Positions 43,085 through 54,759 of a stretch of DNA of 64,000 bases are shown in pieces; position 1 is the first letter of the stretch; each line of letters starts with the position of its first letter. Location: the NCBI GenBank assembly GCA_950097015.1, contig CATNEN010000001.1:12546001-12610000 (forward strand). The letters run 5' to 3'. A program made the translations under genes and the position numbers. This DNA comes from Macrostomum hystrix (taxonomy: Eukaryota > Platyhelminthes > Macrostomidae). Under the pieces are notes generated by a model. It was given only the letters and a program-made list of their open reading frames with translations. It searched no databases and had not been told where the DNA came from.

Positions 43085-44100
43085 ATATACATGTAGCTTG
43101 TGGATGCACAGCACGATTTTGTGAATGTCACACAGATATGACATCCCTCAGAGAAACGGAAATTAAAGGGAACCATTCGTCATGAACATATATATACTCA
43201 TCTATGAGCAAAATGAGGTGCTACGAAGCCAATAATGAGGTAAGTCAGAGTTTAACGAACACTGACCATATCAATACAATAAATATGTGTGTGTATCTGG
43301 CTTAACCTAGTCAGTACAACTACTGTACTGTACTTTATATGTTTGTCAGTAGATGAACCCGAGATATTAATATTAATTAGGCCATATAGTGCAGCTTCGA
43401 CTACATTTAGCACTGGTGTCACAGTGTGGCAGCGATGGTTAGAGGAGAGAGTCAGACTGTCATTGGTCCCACTCTGATGGATGCATTTTTCCACCTGGTA
43501 GAATCCACCTGGCGGATTCACTTATGTATTCAATTTCAAATTCAGTTGCCTCTCCAAATAAAAGAAATGTTGGGGTACACACAGAACACACAGATGTCAT
43601 ATTTTCTAGAATGTGCAACCGTCACTTTTGCAGTCTCACAGAAATAAAAGAAAATTTTTTATGAACAAAAGTATACTTTTAATAATTATTGCAGCATGAA
43701 GATTTGTGCTGCTGTTTAAAAAATTAATAACTAGCGATAAACTTCAAAGTTTACTTACAAAAATTAGTTGGATTACATAGAAAAGAATTAGCGTAGTGGT
43801 TGAAATGATGACGCAAAAAGCTAGAACACAATTCCACATGATATGACGAAGTACAATGACGCATTAAAAATGAAACATTTTCGCCTTGAAAATGACGAAA
43901 TATCTGCTCAAATTCTAATCGTTTGTGTGATTGACAGTTTCATTGATGCCAATGAAACCGGTGAATCATTTTCTTAGAAAGCACTTTGAGCTTTGAAGTA
44001 TATGAGCCCTATTATGAATGATTTGTAGTAAACAGTTCGATTAGGATTTTGACAGAGTCGTAACCTTTTCTTGGAGTCGTAGCCAGAATCACAGCACAGC
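43085..44100. other. No gene seen
   Basis: AT-rich. Frames of 60-90 codons without motifs. Confidence 0.45.
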
Positions 44101-44107
44101 AGTACAA

Positions 44108-44282
44108 GAATGAGCACAGAGAAGCAATAATGAGCACAGATAAGCAATAATGAGCACAGACAAGCAATAATGAGCACAGACAAGCAATAATGAGCACAGA
44201 CAAGCAATAATGAGCACAAATAAGCAATAATGAGCACAGATAAGCAATAATGAGCACAGACAAGCAATAATTAGCACAGATT
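44108..44282. repeat. 20-bp tandem repeat, about 8.5 copies
   Basis: aagcaataatgagcacagac repeated with minor variation. Confidence 0.96.
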
Positions 44283-44387
44283 AAGCAGGAGCACATACAA
44301 AAGCGGGCGCAACAGGAGAAAGATTCAGTCTTGCGAGACAGCTTGCCACCTGTCTCACTGAGGTCAGTCCAGGGTTTGCACTTTCTC

Positions 44388-44712
44388 AACTCAGTCATAG
44401 CTCTCAGTTTCCTCAGTAAATCAGTCATAGCTCTCAGTTACCTCAGTAAATCAGTCATAGCTCTCAGTTTCCTCAGTAAATCAGTCATAGCTCCCAGTTA
44501 CCTCAGTAAATCAGTCATAGCCCTCAGTTACCTCAGTAAATCAGTCATAGCTCTCAGTTTCCTCAGTAAATCAGTCATAGCTCCCAGTTCCCTCAGTAAA
44601 TCAGTCATAGCTCCCAGTTACCTCAGTAAATCAGTCATAGCCCTCAGTAAATCAGTCATAGCTCCCAGTTCCCCCAGTAAATCAGTCATAGCTCTCAGTT
44701 CACTCATTAAAT
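44388..44712. repeat. 30-bp tandem repeat, about 11 copies
   Basis: Unit containing cagtcatagctctcagtt and cctcagtaaat. Variants are ctcccag and ccctcag. One unit is shortened at 44640. Confidence 0.96.
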
Positions 44713-44719
44713 GGGTCAT

Positions 44720-45994
44720 GCAAGAAGGTAAGCTCATTATACAGCTCATGAATACTAGCTGTTCATGGAGAATATTTGCGCCAATTAGTTTTGTATCGGC
44801 CATTTCGAAGTCCTAAAGAACAAAATGGCTTTGATGACCGCAACGCCATTGCTGATTGTTAGAATTGTAAAACAATGAAGACAAGAAACCCAGTTCATGA
44901 CCTAGTTTTGTCAACAGAACAGAGTTAAAGACACGAACAGTTTTTGTCAAACATTATTAGAAAGCCAATAATAGGCATTTAAGTGCATATATATTAACGT
45001 TTATTTTCATTAGCTTATTAATGCAAACAGAGAAAGGTGACACTTGTATATGCATATTCAATAACTACTGGCCTGTAAGACAAATTGTTCCGCACACGAA
45101 GTTGTCAGTTCCGAGATGTCACTCACAGAGATGAAACTAAATATGTTGTACAACATATTGTGTGATATGCAAGCTAATCAGATACTTTATACAGTACACA
45201 GTGTAACTTGTCACACATAAGAATATTACACACTTTAACAAAACCAAGAAATGAAATTGTTATAAGCCAGAGTTGTAGCTTTGCACAGCAAAAACTGACG
45301 CAACTCAACAGCTGGGCCTAGCGTGCATTTAGCTAAATAATATGGAGTCGAGTAGAGAAAAACAACAAACAACGGAAAGTGTGGAAAAACCGCACAATAG
45401 CTGAAGGCAGGGACTAAAAAACTAATGTTAATAATAATAATCTCCATACTACAGTAGGCACCGAGATAGCGTATAGATATTAATAATCTAATAGTGCGAA
45501 TAATTGATACTAAAGTTTAAGTCTCCAATTATCTTGCGATCGCGACCTAATCATTGGCACCGTGGCCTCTCTAAGCAATAAGAGCATGAAGTATCTAAAT
45601 CAATAGAATGCTGCTATATAGAGCACTGAACCATTAGTATCGGATGCTTTGTTACTAAAAACGGTTTACTAAAAATGATTAGCCAACTAGTGAAACATCG
45701 TCTTCGTCATTACTTGGCGAGGCCAGCATGTCCAATACGAAATGATCGTCATCAAGAAGATTTGGCCGGTCTAAGTCTTTCACTTTAAATTTTCACTTAA
45801 TCTTTCACTATTATCACTTTAAATTTACAGGCCTTTTATAGCTGAAAAGCCTTATAGCCTCATTTGAACCATCTTTTTGAACCATTAAACCATTAACCAT
45901 TAATTAGCCTCATTTGAACCATTAATTTGAACCATTAAACAGCCGCATATTTGCAGATCGTAGGCGCCGTAGGCGCCGCCGTTCAGCAGCGACT

Positions 45995-46029
<35 letters not shown>

Positions 46030-48075
46030 AGCATCCATTCTGCAACAATGCATTAAATGCTTTAAATGAAATTTAAAATTAGGAGATAATTTCAATTAGG
46101 AAAATAGAATTCCAACTTAGAAGTAGGATTAAAGGAATAATTTCGAAAATTAGAATGATGATTGGGAGGCAATGAAAGTTAACAGTTTCCCCGAGCGAAA
46201 GTTTTTTATAAGTAAGCAATAACAATAATGTGTCCTAAAGCATGCTCTGTAGAAAAGTTGGCCCATTTAAATGAGCATTGGAAAGTCATAATTCGAATGA
46301 GATTTTATACGACCGAGCAACAACAGTTACGTTATGAAACGACTTGCTTTCTAGGAAAGATGGTTTCTGCACTGTATGTTATGAGGGACCATTTAAATTA
46401 ACGTTTCGCTGTCATTTTCTTTGAGAACAAGGGTACGTCAAGTTTACAAGTTATAAATAGCTTGTTTCACAGTATAAAAGCGAGGCATAATGTGAAAGCG
46501 GAGAATATTGAAATTTAGCAGAATACAATACGAAGTAATGTGCAGAGCTGGACAAGTGTTACTGCTAATCACAGGCTTGGGGAGGTAGTATGAGTCTGTT
46601 GTTTGTTTTATGTTTGACTTGCACATTCGAAGTGTTTAACTCAAACAATATGAATCTACTGCTCTCAACCCAGTGCCACTGTCCTAACTTGTCAGCTCGG
46701 CTCATAGCTAATATGTGACCTGCTATGATCATCACTAAATGAATGCACCCACATTCCATTTATGTATTAAAATGTAGACCTCTAAGAGTATTAAGTTTCA
46801 GTGTATTATAAATAGTGAGCTATCCAAGCCTTTTTACATAGGCTACAGAGTTTATGCTTATCTTAACAAGATATTAAAATTAGAATAAAAAACCTGTATA
46901 TTGGGTCCATTAGTCTATATGCATAGCTTATTGGCTGGCAACTTGTCATAATTGTATAGAAACAATGAATTATTCTAAATGAAATTGGGACCCAGGAATA
47001 TAAATTCTTATTAAGATTACCAAGCAACTACTGGGATATGGGATCTATGAGCTGGGAGCCTAGGATCAAGGACTAGTGTTGCCATTGCAGTTTGGCCTTT
47101 TTTCTGTAGCTCTAAGAAAATTCTGTATAGGGCTTAATTCTATGATTGAATTGATAATTAGTGGAATATGTAATCCAAAGTAAACTAATTGACTATTGTA
47201 TATCCACTTCCAAAAATGGTATGATCAGTATGGTATACTTGCCAATTTGCACCCACTTCATAGGTCACATATTTAAAAGAATTGTGCTTTTATATGAAAG
47301 ATCTAATAAAATGAGGGGAAGAAATAAGAAAATTGGAACCAAAGTCTAACATCTGTCATCTATAGGGTAATGTATCATCAACCCAACAAGAATGTGTATT
47401 TTTTAACTTCGAACCTAAGCTACAGATTTTCTATTTAAGATATGATGATAAATCAAAAGCCAAGTTATAGAAAACAGTTACATTTTTCTAAAAAGTGTCT
47501 GCTTTTTCTATTTTGTCAAATAGAAAAAAGTTATTCTGTTTTTCATCTAAAACCGAACAATGATTTTCATGTATCTTCAAACCAAATGGAGAAGTTGGTG
47601 TTTGGTTTCACAATTTGAGTGAGTGGTTTAATCTTATTTTGCCATATGAAGTGCTGTCAAAGTGTAGACTACAATTCTGTGTAAGCTAGAAGGATAGGAA
47701 TGTGAGGGATGGGAATGTGAGTGAATAGGAATGGGAGGAAGGGAAAAGGATCCCTGTGGCCCCGTGGCACTTGGGTGCCGCAGCCCCTCATGCAGCAGCT
47801 ACATGAGTTTAATACTCTGGCACCTTCTATTTGCTGCTGAGCATAGCTCACACAGGTAGGAAACATTGGCAACTATAAAAATTTCTGCTACATATTTTTA
47901 ATGCCATCCAAACAAAAATAACTGCCTATGTCCCATAGCTACTGAACTTGAGCTCTGAGTGAGCATGGACATGGTCAGGTTTATTAAATGTTTTTAGTGG
48001 GATCACATTTTTCACATTGCTTGAATGGGGAGTAGGTTATCTAGGGAATATAAGATCTATGGACACTGACCTATT
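44720..48075. other. Long stretch without genes
   Basis: AT-rich throughout. It contains a (cgg)n run at 45987-46030 and a short duplicated block (agcctcatttgaaccat near 45860 and 45905). No coding region, RNA gene or element recognised. Confidence 0.5.
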
Positions 48076-48079
48076 AGGA

Positions 48080-48135
48080 CAGGGTTGGTAACCATTTTTA
48101 TCTTGTAGGCCAGATAGAGATTTGAGCACATGGGT
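48080..48135. mobile_element. Possible hAT left end
   Basis: cagggttggtaaccattttt and gtaggccagatagag resemble hAT-type termini (compare 13573). No matching right end or target duplication was found. Confidence 0.3.
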
Positions 48136-48344
48136 CATGGCTTATGAACACATGGAAGAAGTGGAAGTGTAAGTAGAAGAGTAGAAGCTTAGAGGGTGGA
48201 GTGGAGAGGAGGCTGCATTGGGTGGGGTTGGGTTTGGTAGATTTGGGCTAGATTTAGTAAGCCATGCAAGTAAAGTATGGGGTAGATATCTGCTCTTGTC
48301 CTGTCTGTCTACCTGTCTGTCTGCCTGCCTGCCTGCCTGCTTGC

Positions 48345-48690
48345 CTGAGGGCACTGGTCCCCTCTATAACAGGGGGGCACTGACCCCTCTCTAGCAGGGA
48401 GGGCACTGATCACTCTAGCAGGGAGGGCACTGATCACTCTAGCAGGGAGGGCACTGACCCCTCTCTAGCAGGGAGGGCACTGATCACTCTAGCAGGGAGG
48501 GAACTGGCCCCTCTAGCAGGGAGGGCACTGACCCCTCTCTAGCAGGGAGGGCACTGACCCCTCTCTAGCAGGGAGGGCACTGATCACTCTAGCAGGGAGG
48601 GAACTGGCCCCTCTAGCAGGGAGGGCACTGACCTCTCTCTAGCAGGGAGGGCACTGACCCCTCTCTAGCAAGGAGGGCACTGACCACTTT
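48345..48690. repeat. 25-27-bp tandem repeat
   Basis: Repeats of ctagcagggagggcactga with cccctctctag, tcactctag or cccctctag linkers, about 13 copies. A (ctgc)n/(ctgt)n run lies just to the left at 48300-48345. Confidence 0.95.
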
Positions 48691-48699
48691 CCAATCCCA

Positions 48700-49670
48700 C
48701 GATCCCCTTTCCAATCCCATGATCTCAATTCTAATCCCATGATCTCAATTCTCTCCTCTCTGCCCCTTACTCCCTCCTGTCTGCCCGAATTAAACAATGA
48801 ACAATATAAACAATCCACAATACGAAAATAGTCAATAATATAGTCAACAAAATTAGCTATTTTTAATAAAAGAAACGAAATAATGATGTTTAGTTGTTCC
48901 TTGGTCTTTAATAAAGAGGAGAGTTAGGGAGAATGCGATGAGAATATGTTCTTCTCAGAGTTCTTCTGTTTTTCTCAATCTCAGATAGTCTTTGCAAAGC
49001 TCAACGTTATAAAAATAAAGATGGACTAAAGTTTATTAGATTCGATAAACAATTTTCTTTCTTAGTAGAATCAACAAGTCCACTGTCTAAGTCCACTGAA
49101 CGAGCGTCTTTGTTCTGGTCTTGTGTTAAATAGATGGTGTGATATGCAGGACACCATAATAGGCAAGCCAGGAGCCTCAAGACAGACAGGACACGCGATT
49201 ATGGGGTTTGGGAAATGGGGTGGGTGTCATTAAATGAATCACAGCGAATCGCACGCGAATATGGGGTTTTGGGAATGGGGTGGGTGTTAAATGACTGACA
49301 AATATTTTTGGTTTGGAAGGATCGATAAATTAAACGGCCGTTAGTTTGGCTCGGTGTGAGAAGGGTTTAGTCAAAGGACCCCTATATAGCAGCATCTGCA
49401 CTGGAAGCTAAACGGAAAAGTTAAGTTAGTAGTCAAAATTAGTAGTTATTTGCAAGGACTACTAGAGTAGAATGTCGCGACACTTAAAGGCTGTAAATTT
49501 TATTAAAGGCCACTTTTCTAAGCGATGTCTTTTTTAAACGGATGCACATAGAAATTTACTTTTTTCGCTGGGACCTTCGAAATTTATTGCCCTTGAAGAT
49601 AAAATACATTTGCGTCTGGATAAACATATTTTTTAAACTCGCTAATCTGATGGCCCCTGCTACCCCACCA
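48700..49670. other. No gene seen
   Basis: Mixed composition. There is a near-duplicate pair (atggggtttgggaaatgggg at 49200 and atggggttttgggaatgggg at 49261). Otherwise featureless. Confidence 0.45.
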
Positions 49671-49679
49671 CCCCTGCTA

Positions 49680-49945
49680 CCCCTGATGTGGGATAACTGC
49701 TGATGTGGGATAACTGCTGAAGTGGGATAACTGCTGCACTGGGAAAACTGCAGAAGTTGAATTACTGATGAAGTTAGATAACTGCTGACATTGGATAACT
49801 GCTGAAGTAAGATAACAGGTTATGTGGGATTACTCCTGAAGTGGGCTATCTGATGAAATGGGATTTCTGCCGACATGGGATAACTGTAGATGGGGGATAA
49901 CTGGTGAAAGGGGATAGCTGCTTAAAGGGATATCTGACGAAGTGA
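49680..49945. repeat. Degenerate 17-bp repeat
   Basis: Old array of tgatgtgggataactgc-like units, about 15 copies. Isolated similar units occur again at 50470-50530. Confidence 0.8.
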
Positions 49946-50179
49946 CGAATTTAGTTAGTGACGAATTTTTGAATAACTGAATAACTCGGGGCGGCTTAAT
50001 TGCTAGTCACATTTTAAAATTTAAATTTGGACTGGAAGCGGAGCTCATTTCTTCCTTTTTTCTAAGACTTGTGGCCAATGAAATTGCCCGATTTACACAG
50101 GGGCAGGGCAGATAGACAGGATCAGGCACACATAGACAGAAAATAGCGTATTTATTTGTTGGCAGAAGCCAGAACTCAC

Positions 50180-51275
50180 CAGAAAGCGATGCCCCCACCA
50201 CCGGGCCCGCCCGGGCCCCACTGCCACGGTGGCGGCATAAATCCAAAAGTTCTGCAAAATACAAGGCCTTCTGGCAATTGAATTGATTTAGAGAATTCCA
50301 TCATTAGCTGTGAATCTGACAAAAAATTAACTCACCCTCGGCAATAGGCCGTTAAGCTTCTTAGCTTTACCTGCTCCATTAGGAGCAGGTAGGCTCGCAC
50401 GCTGTCTCTCTGCAAATTTTAAAAACGAAAAATATAGAGCAAGGACGAAGGACGGTTGTTAGTACAATCCTGTATAACTGATAAACGGGGATAACTCATG
50501 AAATGGGATAACTAATGAACGGGGATGATTGCATGATAAAGTCAATAACTGAAGAAGTGGGATTTTGGAGAAGGATTTGGGATCAGAGAAGGACTTTGGA
50601 TCTGGGATTAAAGCTGTAAATCCCAAAACCCCGAATCAACGAATAAATGCATATTTCTGCTATTGACAGCACTGAAGAATTAATTTATAAAGTTAGGAGG
50701 GTCACTGTCAACAGCACTATTTAAAGGCACAGAAACTCACATTCATCTTCCAATTTCGCCACTTGCGGCCTCCCCGATGATGAGGGCGGCCGCGGCGAAT
50801 CTGCTGCTGGGGATGGGGGGGAGGGTGGGCTGGGCCTGGGTTTGGGTTGGGGAGGGATGGGACGGGCTGGACGGGGGGGTTGGCCGACTGGGGCAGGGGT
50901 GGTAAGGGTGGGTTGTGGGCCTGGGTTGGGTTGAGGAGGGATGGGGCGGGCTGGACGGGGCGGTTGGCCGATTGGGGCAGGGGTGGTGAGGGTGGGTTGT
51001 GGGCCTGGGTTGGGTTGAGGAGGGATGGGGCGGGCTGGAAGGTTGGGTTGGGCGGGGAGAAGAGGGCGGACTGGGGCAGGGGCAGGCTGGGTTGGGATCG
51101 GGGGGGGAACACCGGCCACCCGGGCATATGAAGCCCTGGTGGCCGGCCTGGACGGTGGCGGCGATGGCGGAGGCGTTGGCGGTGGCGGGGGGCGGGGCGG
51201 GGGGCGTGGCGGGGCCCGCAAGGGCCGGGCGTCGGCCCGACCCTTCTTGCGGCCGGCCGACTTTTTCTTTGATGC
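50180..51275 (-). CDS. Proline-rich spliced gene, family not recognised (partial)
   Basis: Three candidate exons on the minus strand. The first, 51275-50741 (acceptor TAATTTCAG, donor GTGAGT, 535 nt open), begins ASKKKSAGRKKGRADARPLR, a basic, nuclear-localisation-like stretch. It continues as a long proline-rich segment with three tandem repeats of about 37 residues (RPIPPQPNPGPQPTLTTPAP) and ends QVAKLEDE. The second, 50409-50336 (donor GTGAGT), reads DSVRAYLLLMEQVKLRSLTA. The third, 50251-50180 (acceptor TTTTGCAG, donor GTGAGT), reads FGFMPPPWQWGPGGPGGGG. Exons 2 and 3 join cleanly. Exons 1 and 2 do not, unless a weaker acceptor four bases in (50405) or a small extra exon is used. Start and end exons were not found. 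The MPPPWQWGPGG and PxP-rich composition suggests an RNA- or WW/SH3-domain-binding protein, which is inference only. Confidence 0.55.
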
Positions 51276-51289
51276 CTGAAATTATGTAT

Positions 51290-53200
51290 TGCAAAACTCG
51301 GTAATCACGCAAATTATGTTTCTTGGAAATTAACAAACATGATTCAAGGAAGTGTTGTACCAGTAAACTAACGGTGAGGTAGCTATAGCAGTATATGTAA
51401 GTTATAGGTGAGTTTGTCAGTTCAAATATTACCTGGCCTCTTTGGACACATGAAAGAGTTTTTCTTTTCTAAGAAAATACCAAAACTTTGCCACTTAATA
51501 GCTTTATTGTTTAAGATAATCATACTTGATTTTCTTCATCAAATTCTTAAATTTTTTCTTTGACTTTACTAAGTTTAATTTTACTCTAAAAGTTGGGTAA
51601 AGTTTAGCACTTTAATATACCAATGATCTAATATCATGCATAGAAGGACAAATAATTTGGTTTCTGCATTAAAAAATTCGAATTTTTATATAAAAAATTA
51701 GATAGAAAGTCAGATACAACAAACAGTAGTACTAATGTAGGATCACATATATCATTTGTGTGAATTATCTATGTGAGTTTCTTGTAAACATTTGCTATAG
51801 CATAGCTATAGCTATGCCCTATGCGAATCTTTAAAAAATTAAAGTCTCTTTTGAAGAGGACAGAACAGAAGTAGCTAGTCCTATATGAAGAAACTAATTT
51901 CTTAGCTTAAATTTAGCTATTATATGTTTTTATTGGAATAAATGTTACAGTTACAACCCTATTTGGCTAGAGGAATTCCTTCAGTTTAAGGATGGAATAA
52001 ATATTTATAAGCTATGCCTATAATCAGTGCTGCTCTTATTTTCATAGACCAAATTTAATAATTTAATAACTAAAAATTTTCTCTCCTTGCTATCTAATTA
52101 TATCTATGTTATCTATGTTATCTATCTAATTATATCTATGTTATCTATGTTATCTATCTAATTATATCTATGTTATCTATGTTATCTATCTAATTATATC
52201 TATGTTATAACTAGGCATAAATTCAAAATTATGGCTTTTTAGTCTAAAAATGAGAACTATACACTCAATATAGTTACCCAGGGTTTGAAAAAGAGTTGAA
52301 TATTTTTTTCAAGTTTTGTATTCCTTGAATGAACTTATTTAGTCTCCAAAAAGACAAAGTCTTGAGTAGACCTTCTAGTCAAACAAAAACTTTTCAATTG
52401 TTTCAGAATTCAAGTAAATGTCTTGTAACCCTTTTATTATGCAAGATAATTTCATGAATTTTGTCCACATGAAGATAACATGAATGAAATTAGAAATAAC
52501 AAATAAAAAGCAAGTAGAACATGATTCAAAAGGGAAAAATAATGGCTCTAGGAATATAGTCAGGCTATAACATTGCTTTGTATCAATTTTTCTTATGTGT
52601 ATATTGAACTAGCAAAGTGAAATAATAATTTAAGATCAAATAGTAGAGTAGACTATATAGCTACTTGTTTAGAAAGGGAAGCAAATAATTATTTTGTATA
52701 TGTTGGTATATGTAAAACATAATATATATTGGTAATTTTTAACTGGAATTGGCTCTCTATTGTAAACATTTTTATAATGCTAGAATACAAGGTTATCACC
52801 TTGTATAGTAGCAAAATAACTGTATACAAAAGATTATCAGGCACACCAGATGGCAAATATGGATCTCAGATTTAAATAGTGAGTTGACAGCTGACCCTAC
52901 CTATATTTTTATCCATTTTTGCCAAGCGAGAAGGTTTCCAGAAGTGCCCATAGATTTAGAGTGCAAGGTATTCAGAGCTTTGGTCAATTTTTAAGACTTT
53001 AGCTTCACAGCACTATGTTAAATGCAAGTGGTTAAAATGAATACAGCACATAATAGCTATATCAATCTACATTAAAAAGCTTTCTACTGAGGCTTACAGC
53101 ACTTCTAAAGAGTGCAATGTACATTATCCTCATTGATTTTAATAGCACATCTATAAAGTGCAATATACTGAACTGTTTTATTTAACAATTTGCAGTCTAG
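51290..53200. other. About 1.9 kb AT-rich, no gene seen
   Basis: Could contain 5' exons of the proline-rich gene, but none is visible. It includes a 32-bp tandem repeat at 52091-52205. Confidence 0.4.
52091..52205. repeat. 32-bp tandem repeat, about 3.5 copies
   Basis: taattatatctatgttatct followed by atgttatctatc, copies spaced 32 bp. Confidence 0.92.
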
Positions 53201-53201
53201 T

Positions 53202-53453
53202 CTATCTAGGAAAAAGATGGACTGTCCTACTGTTTGGCTGTTGTGAGATAACATGTTCTTCAGCAGCACTTTGCTGTGTCATATGTGACAGGCTTGGTAA
53301 TGAAAATTGTAAAGGTACCTGAGGAGGTACTTGAGACTCAGATATCTGTATTTCATGTGGCAATAACATACCTGGGTAATAATTCTGCGAAAACTGAGCA
53401 AGACCTAGGTGACTATGTATTACTTGATTTTGAGAACTTCTAAGTTGCTGCAA
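53202..53453 (-). CDS. Possible 3' extension of the gene at 53465-54756
   Basis: Open frame rich in Q, S and P (HLGLAQFSQNYYPGMLLPHE, PPQVPLQFSLPSLSH) ending in a stop at 53202. It starts 12 bp after the stop of the upstream gene in a different frame, and the frame is open back through SAYLEDIHLQQL. It is similar in style to the N/S/Q-rich tail of the preceding protein. Confidence 0.35.
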   Translation of the reverse strand: MQQLRSSQNQVIHSHLGLAQFSQNYYPGMLLPHEIQISESQVPPQVPLQFSLPSLSHMTQQSAAEEHVISQQPNSRTVHLFPR

Positions 53454-53464
53454 ATGAATGTCTT

Positions 53465-54756
53465 CTAAATAAGCGGACCTGGATTTTGGAATAAATTTTC
53501 AATACTATTGATATTTGAAGTAGTATTGTTGAGACTGGTAATATCATTGACATTACTTTGTGATGCTTCTGCACTTTGACTACATTCTTCATTGAGGCTT
53601 ATCTCAGCCTCAGCAGCATAGTCATTTTGCTGTGTAGCCACTATTGCAGAATCATTACCATTTGCACTAGTACCTTGCATGCCAACAAGTAATGCTTCAT
53701 TTTGGTTTGCCAGAGTACCTTCAGTGCTAATTGTAGGTGCTACATTTCTCTCATTCCATTCTGAATGAGACCAAAATTTTACTTCACCATGATCAGAAAT
53801 TGCCTGAAATTGTGCAACACATTGCTGTTGGTTAAGATTATGGGGTGAAAAGAAGTTGGGAATAAAACGTCCTGGCCCTTTCTTCTGACCTGTAGCTAAA
53901 TCAGAAGCTATAAGTGCCCATTGAATTGCACCAGAGTTGCCTGCCCTTTCATAAGCGTCCTTAGCTATTTTACTAAGCTCTTTGCGCATGTAGACAACAC
54001 CCTTTTTAATAATTTCTTCAAACTTTCCTTCTGTTTGAGGAAGCTGCTGCAAATTTTGAAGCCTGTGTTGCGCTTGCTTATCTGCTCTTATAAAATCAAC
54101 AATAGAACTACATGCTTCTTGGACCTGTCCACTCAAAGTGCCAGTGACATCTTTAGAACAGTGATAAATGGCTCTGTCATGTTCAGTAATTCTAATAACA
54201 ATGTAAGTTTCTTTATGTTTGTCCAAGTCCTGAATGATTCTTTTAATTGGGCGAGGTCGATTTTTAGCAGCTTTTCTTAGTCGTTCTTTTTTTGCTATAC
54301 TTAGACCCCTATACTTCTCTAGCAATGCTGAAGTCCAAGCTGAAATGAAGAAGTATATGATATTAAAAATATTTAAACGAGATTTCCACTAAACTAGGCT
54401 TTTGTCCAGAACTGCAAGAATTAAAAGTGAGGCCATGCTTAAGGTAATCTCCCCTTGACCTCAGGGGAGAGAACAACACCATAACTGAATTAACTGTTTA
54501 AATATAAAATGAAAAATTAACACCCAAACCAGCATTATGCATGAAAGCATATTTACCAAGTTTTTAAGGCAGTCACCCATTTTTTAGAAACTAAGAAAGC
54601 TGCCCTTTTCCTTTTTCCAGTCAGCTGTACAATTCTGAACAAAAACCAAGTTCGTAGGTGCAGAAATGCCCAATTCCTTTAAATCTTACTGTATATAAAA
54701 CACTTACTAGCACAGCCCTTCTTTCGAAGAAATTCATTGCCGCTAGTAGGTCCCAT
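53465..54756 (-). CDS. Unrecognised two-exon gene, 307 residues
   Basis: Exon 1 is 54756-54708, starting with ATG directly after an AATTTTAG acceptor-like sequence, so a 5' untranslated exon is likely upstream. Exon 2 is 54339-53465. They join in phase 1 (donor GTAAGT, acceptor TCATTTCAG) to give MGPTSGNEFLRKKGCATWTS, then a strongly basic region (KKERLRKAAKNRPRPIKR). A middle part with EEIIKKGVVYMRKELSKIAK and NSGAIQWALIASDLATGQKK follows, then an acidic, asparagine/serine-rich tail. The stop comes after FQNPGPLI. Immediately downstream (53453-53202), another frame is open for 83 codons and ends in a stop, so a one-base frameshift or a missed splice could extend the protein. The basic start suggests a nuclear protein. 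I do not recognise the family, and a domesticated or transposon-derived origin cannot be excluded. Confidence 0.6.
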
Positions 54757-54759
54757 CTA

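Noticed and set aside
43974-44428. Cysteine/leucine-rich minus-strand frames resembling a membrane protein
   Set aside because: They are the 20-bp array read in three frames (LCSLLLICAHYC repeats). The apparent hydrophobicity is a by-product.
48080-48690. Complete hAT element including the 48.35-48.69 kb array
   Set aside because: The left end looks plausible, but no right terminus or target duplication could be found, so only the end is listed.
50847-51304. Glycine-rich plus-strand frames
   Set aside because: They are antisense to the proline-rich exon. Splice sites and the basic start support the minus strand.
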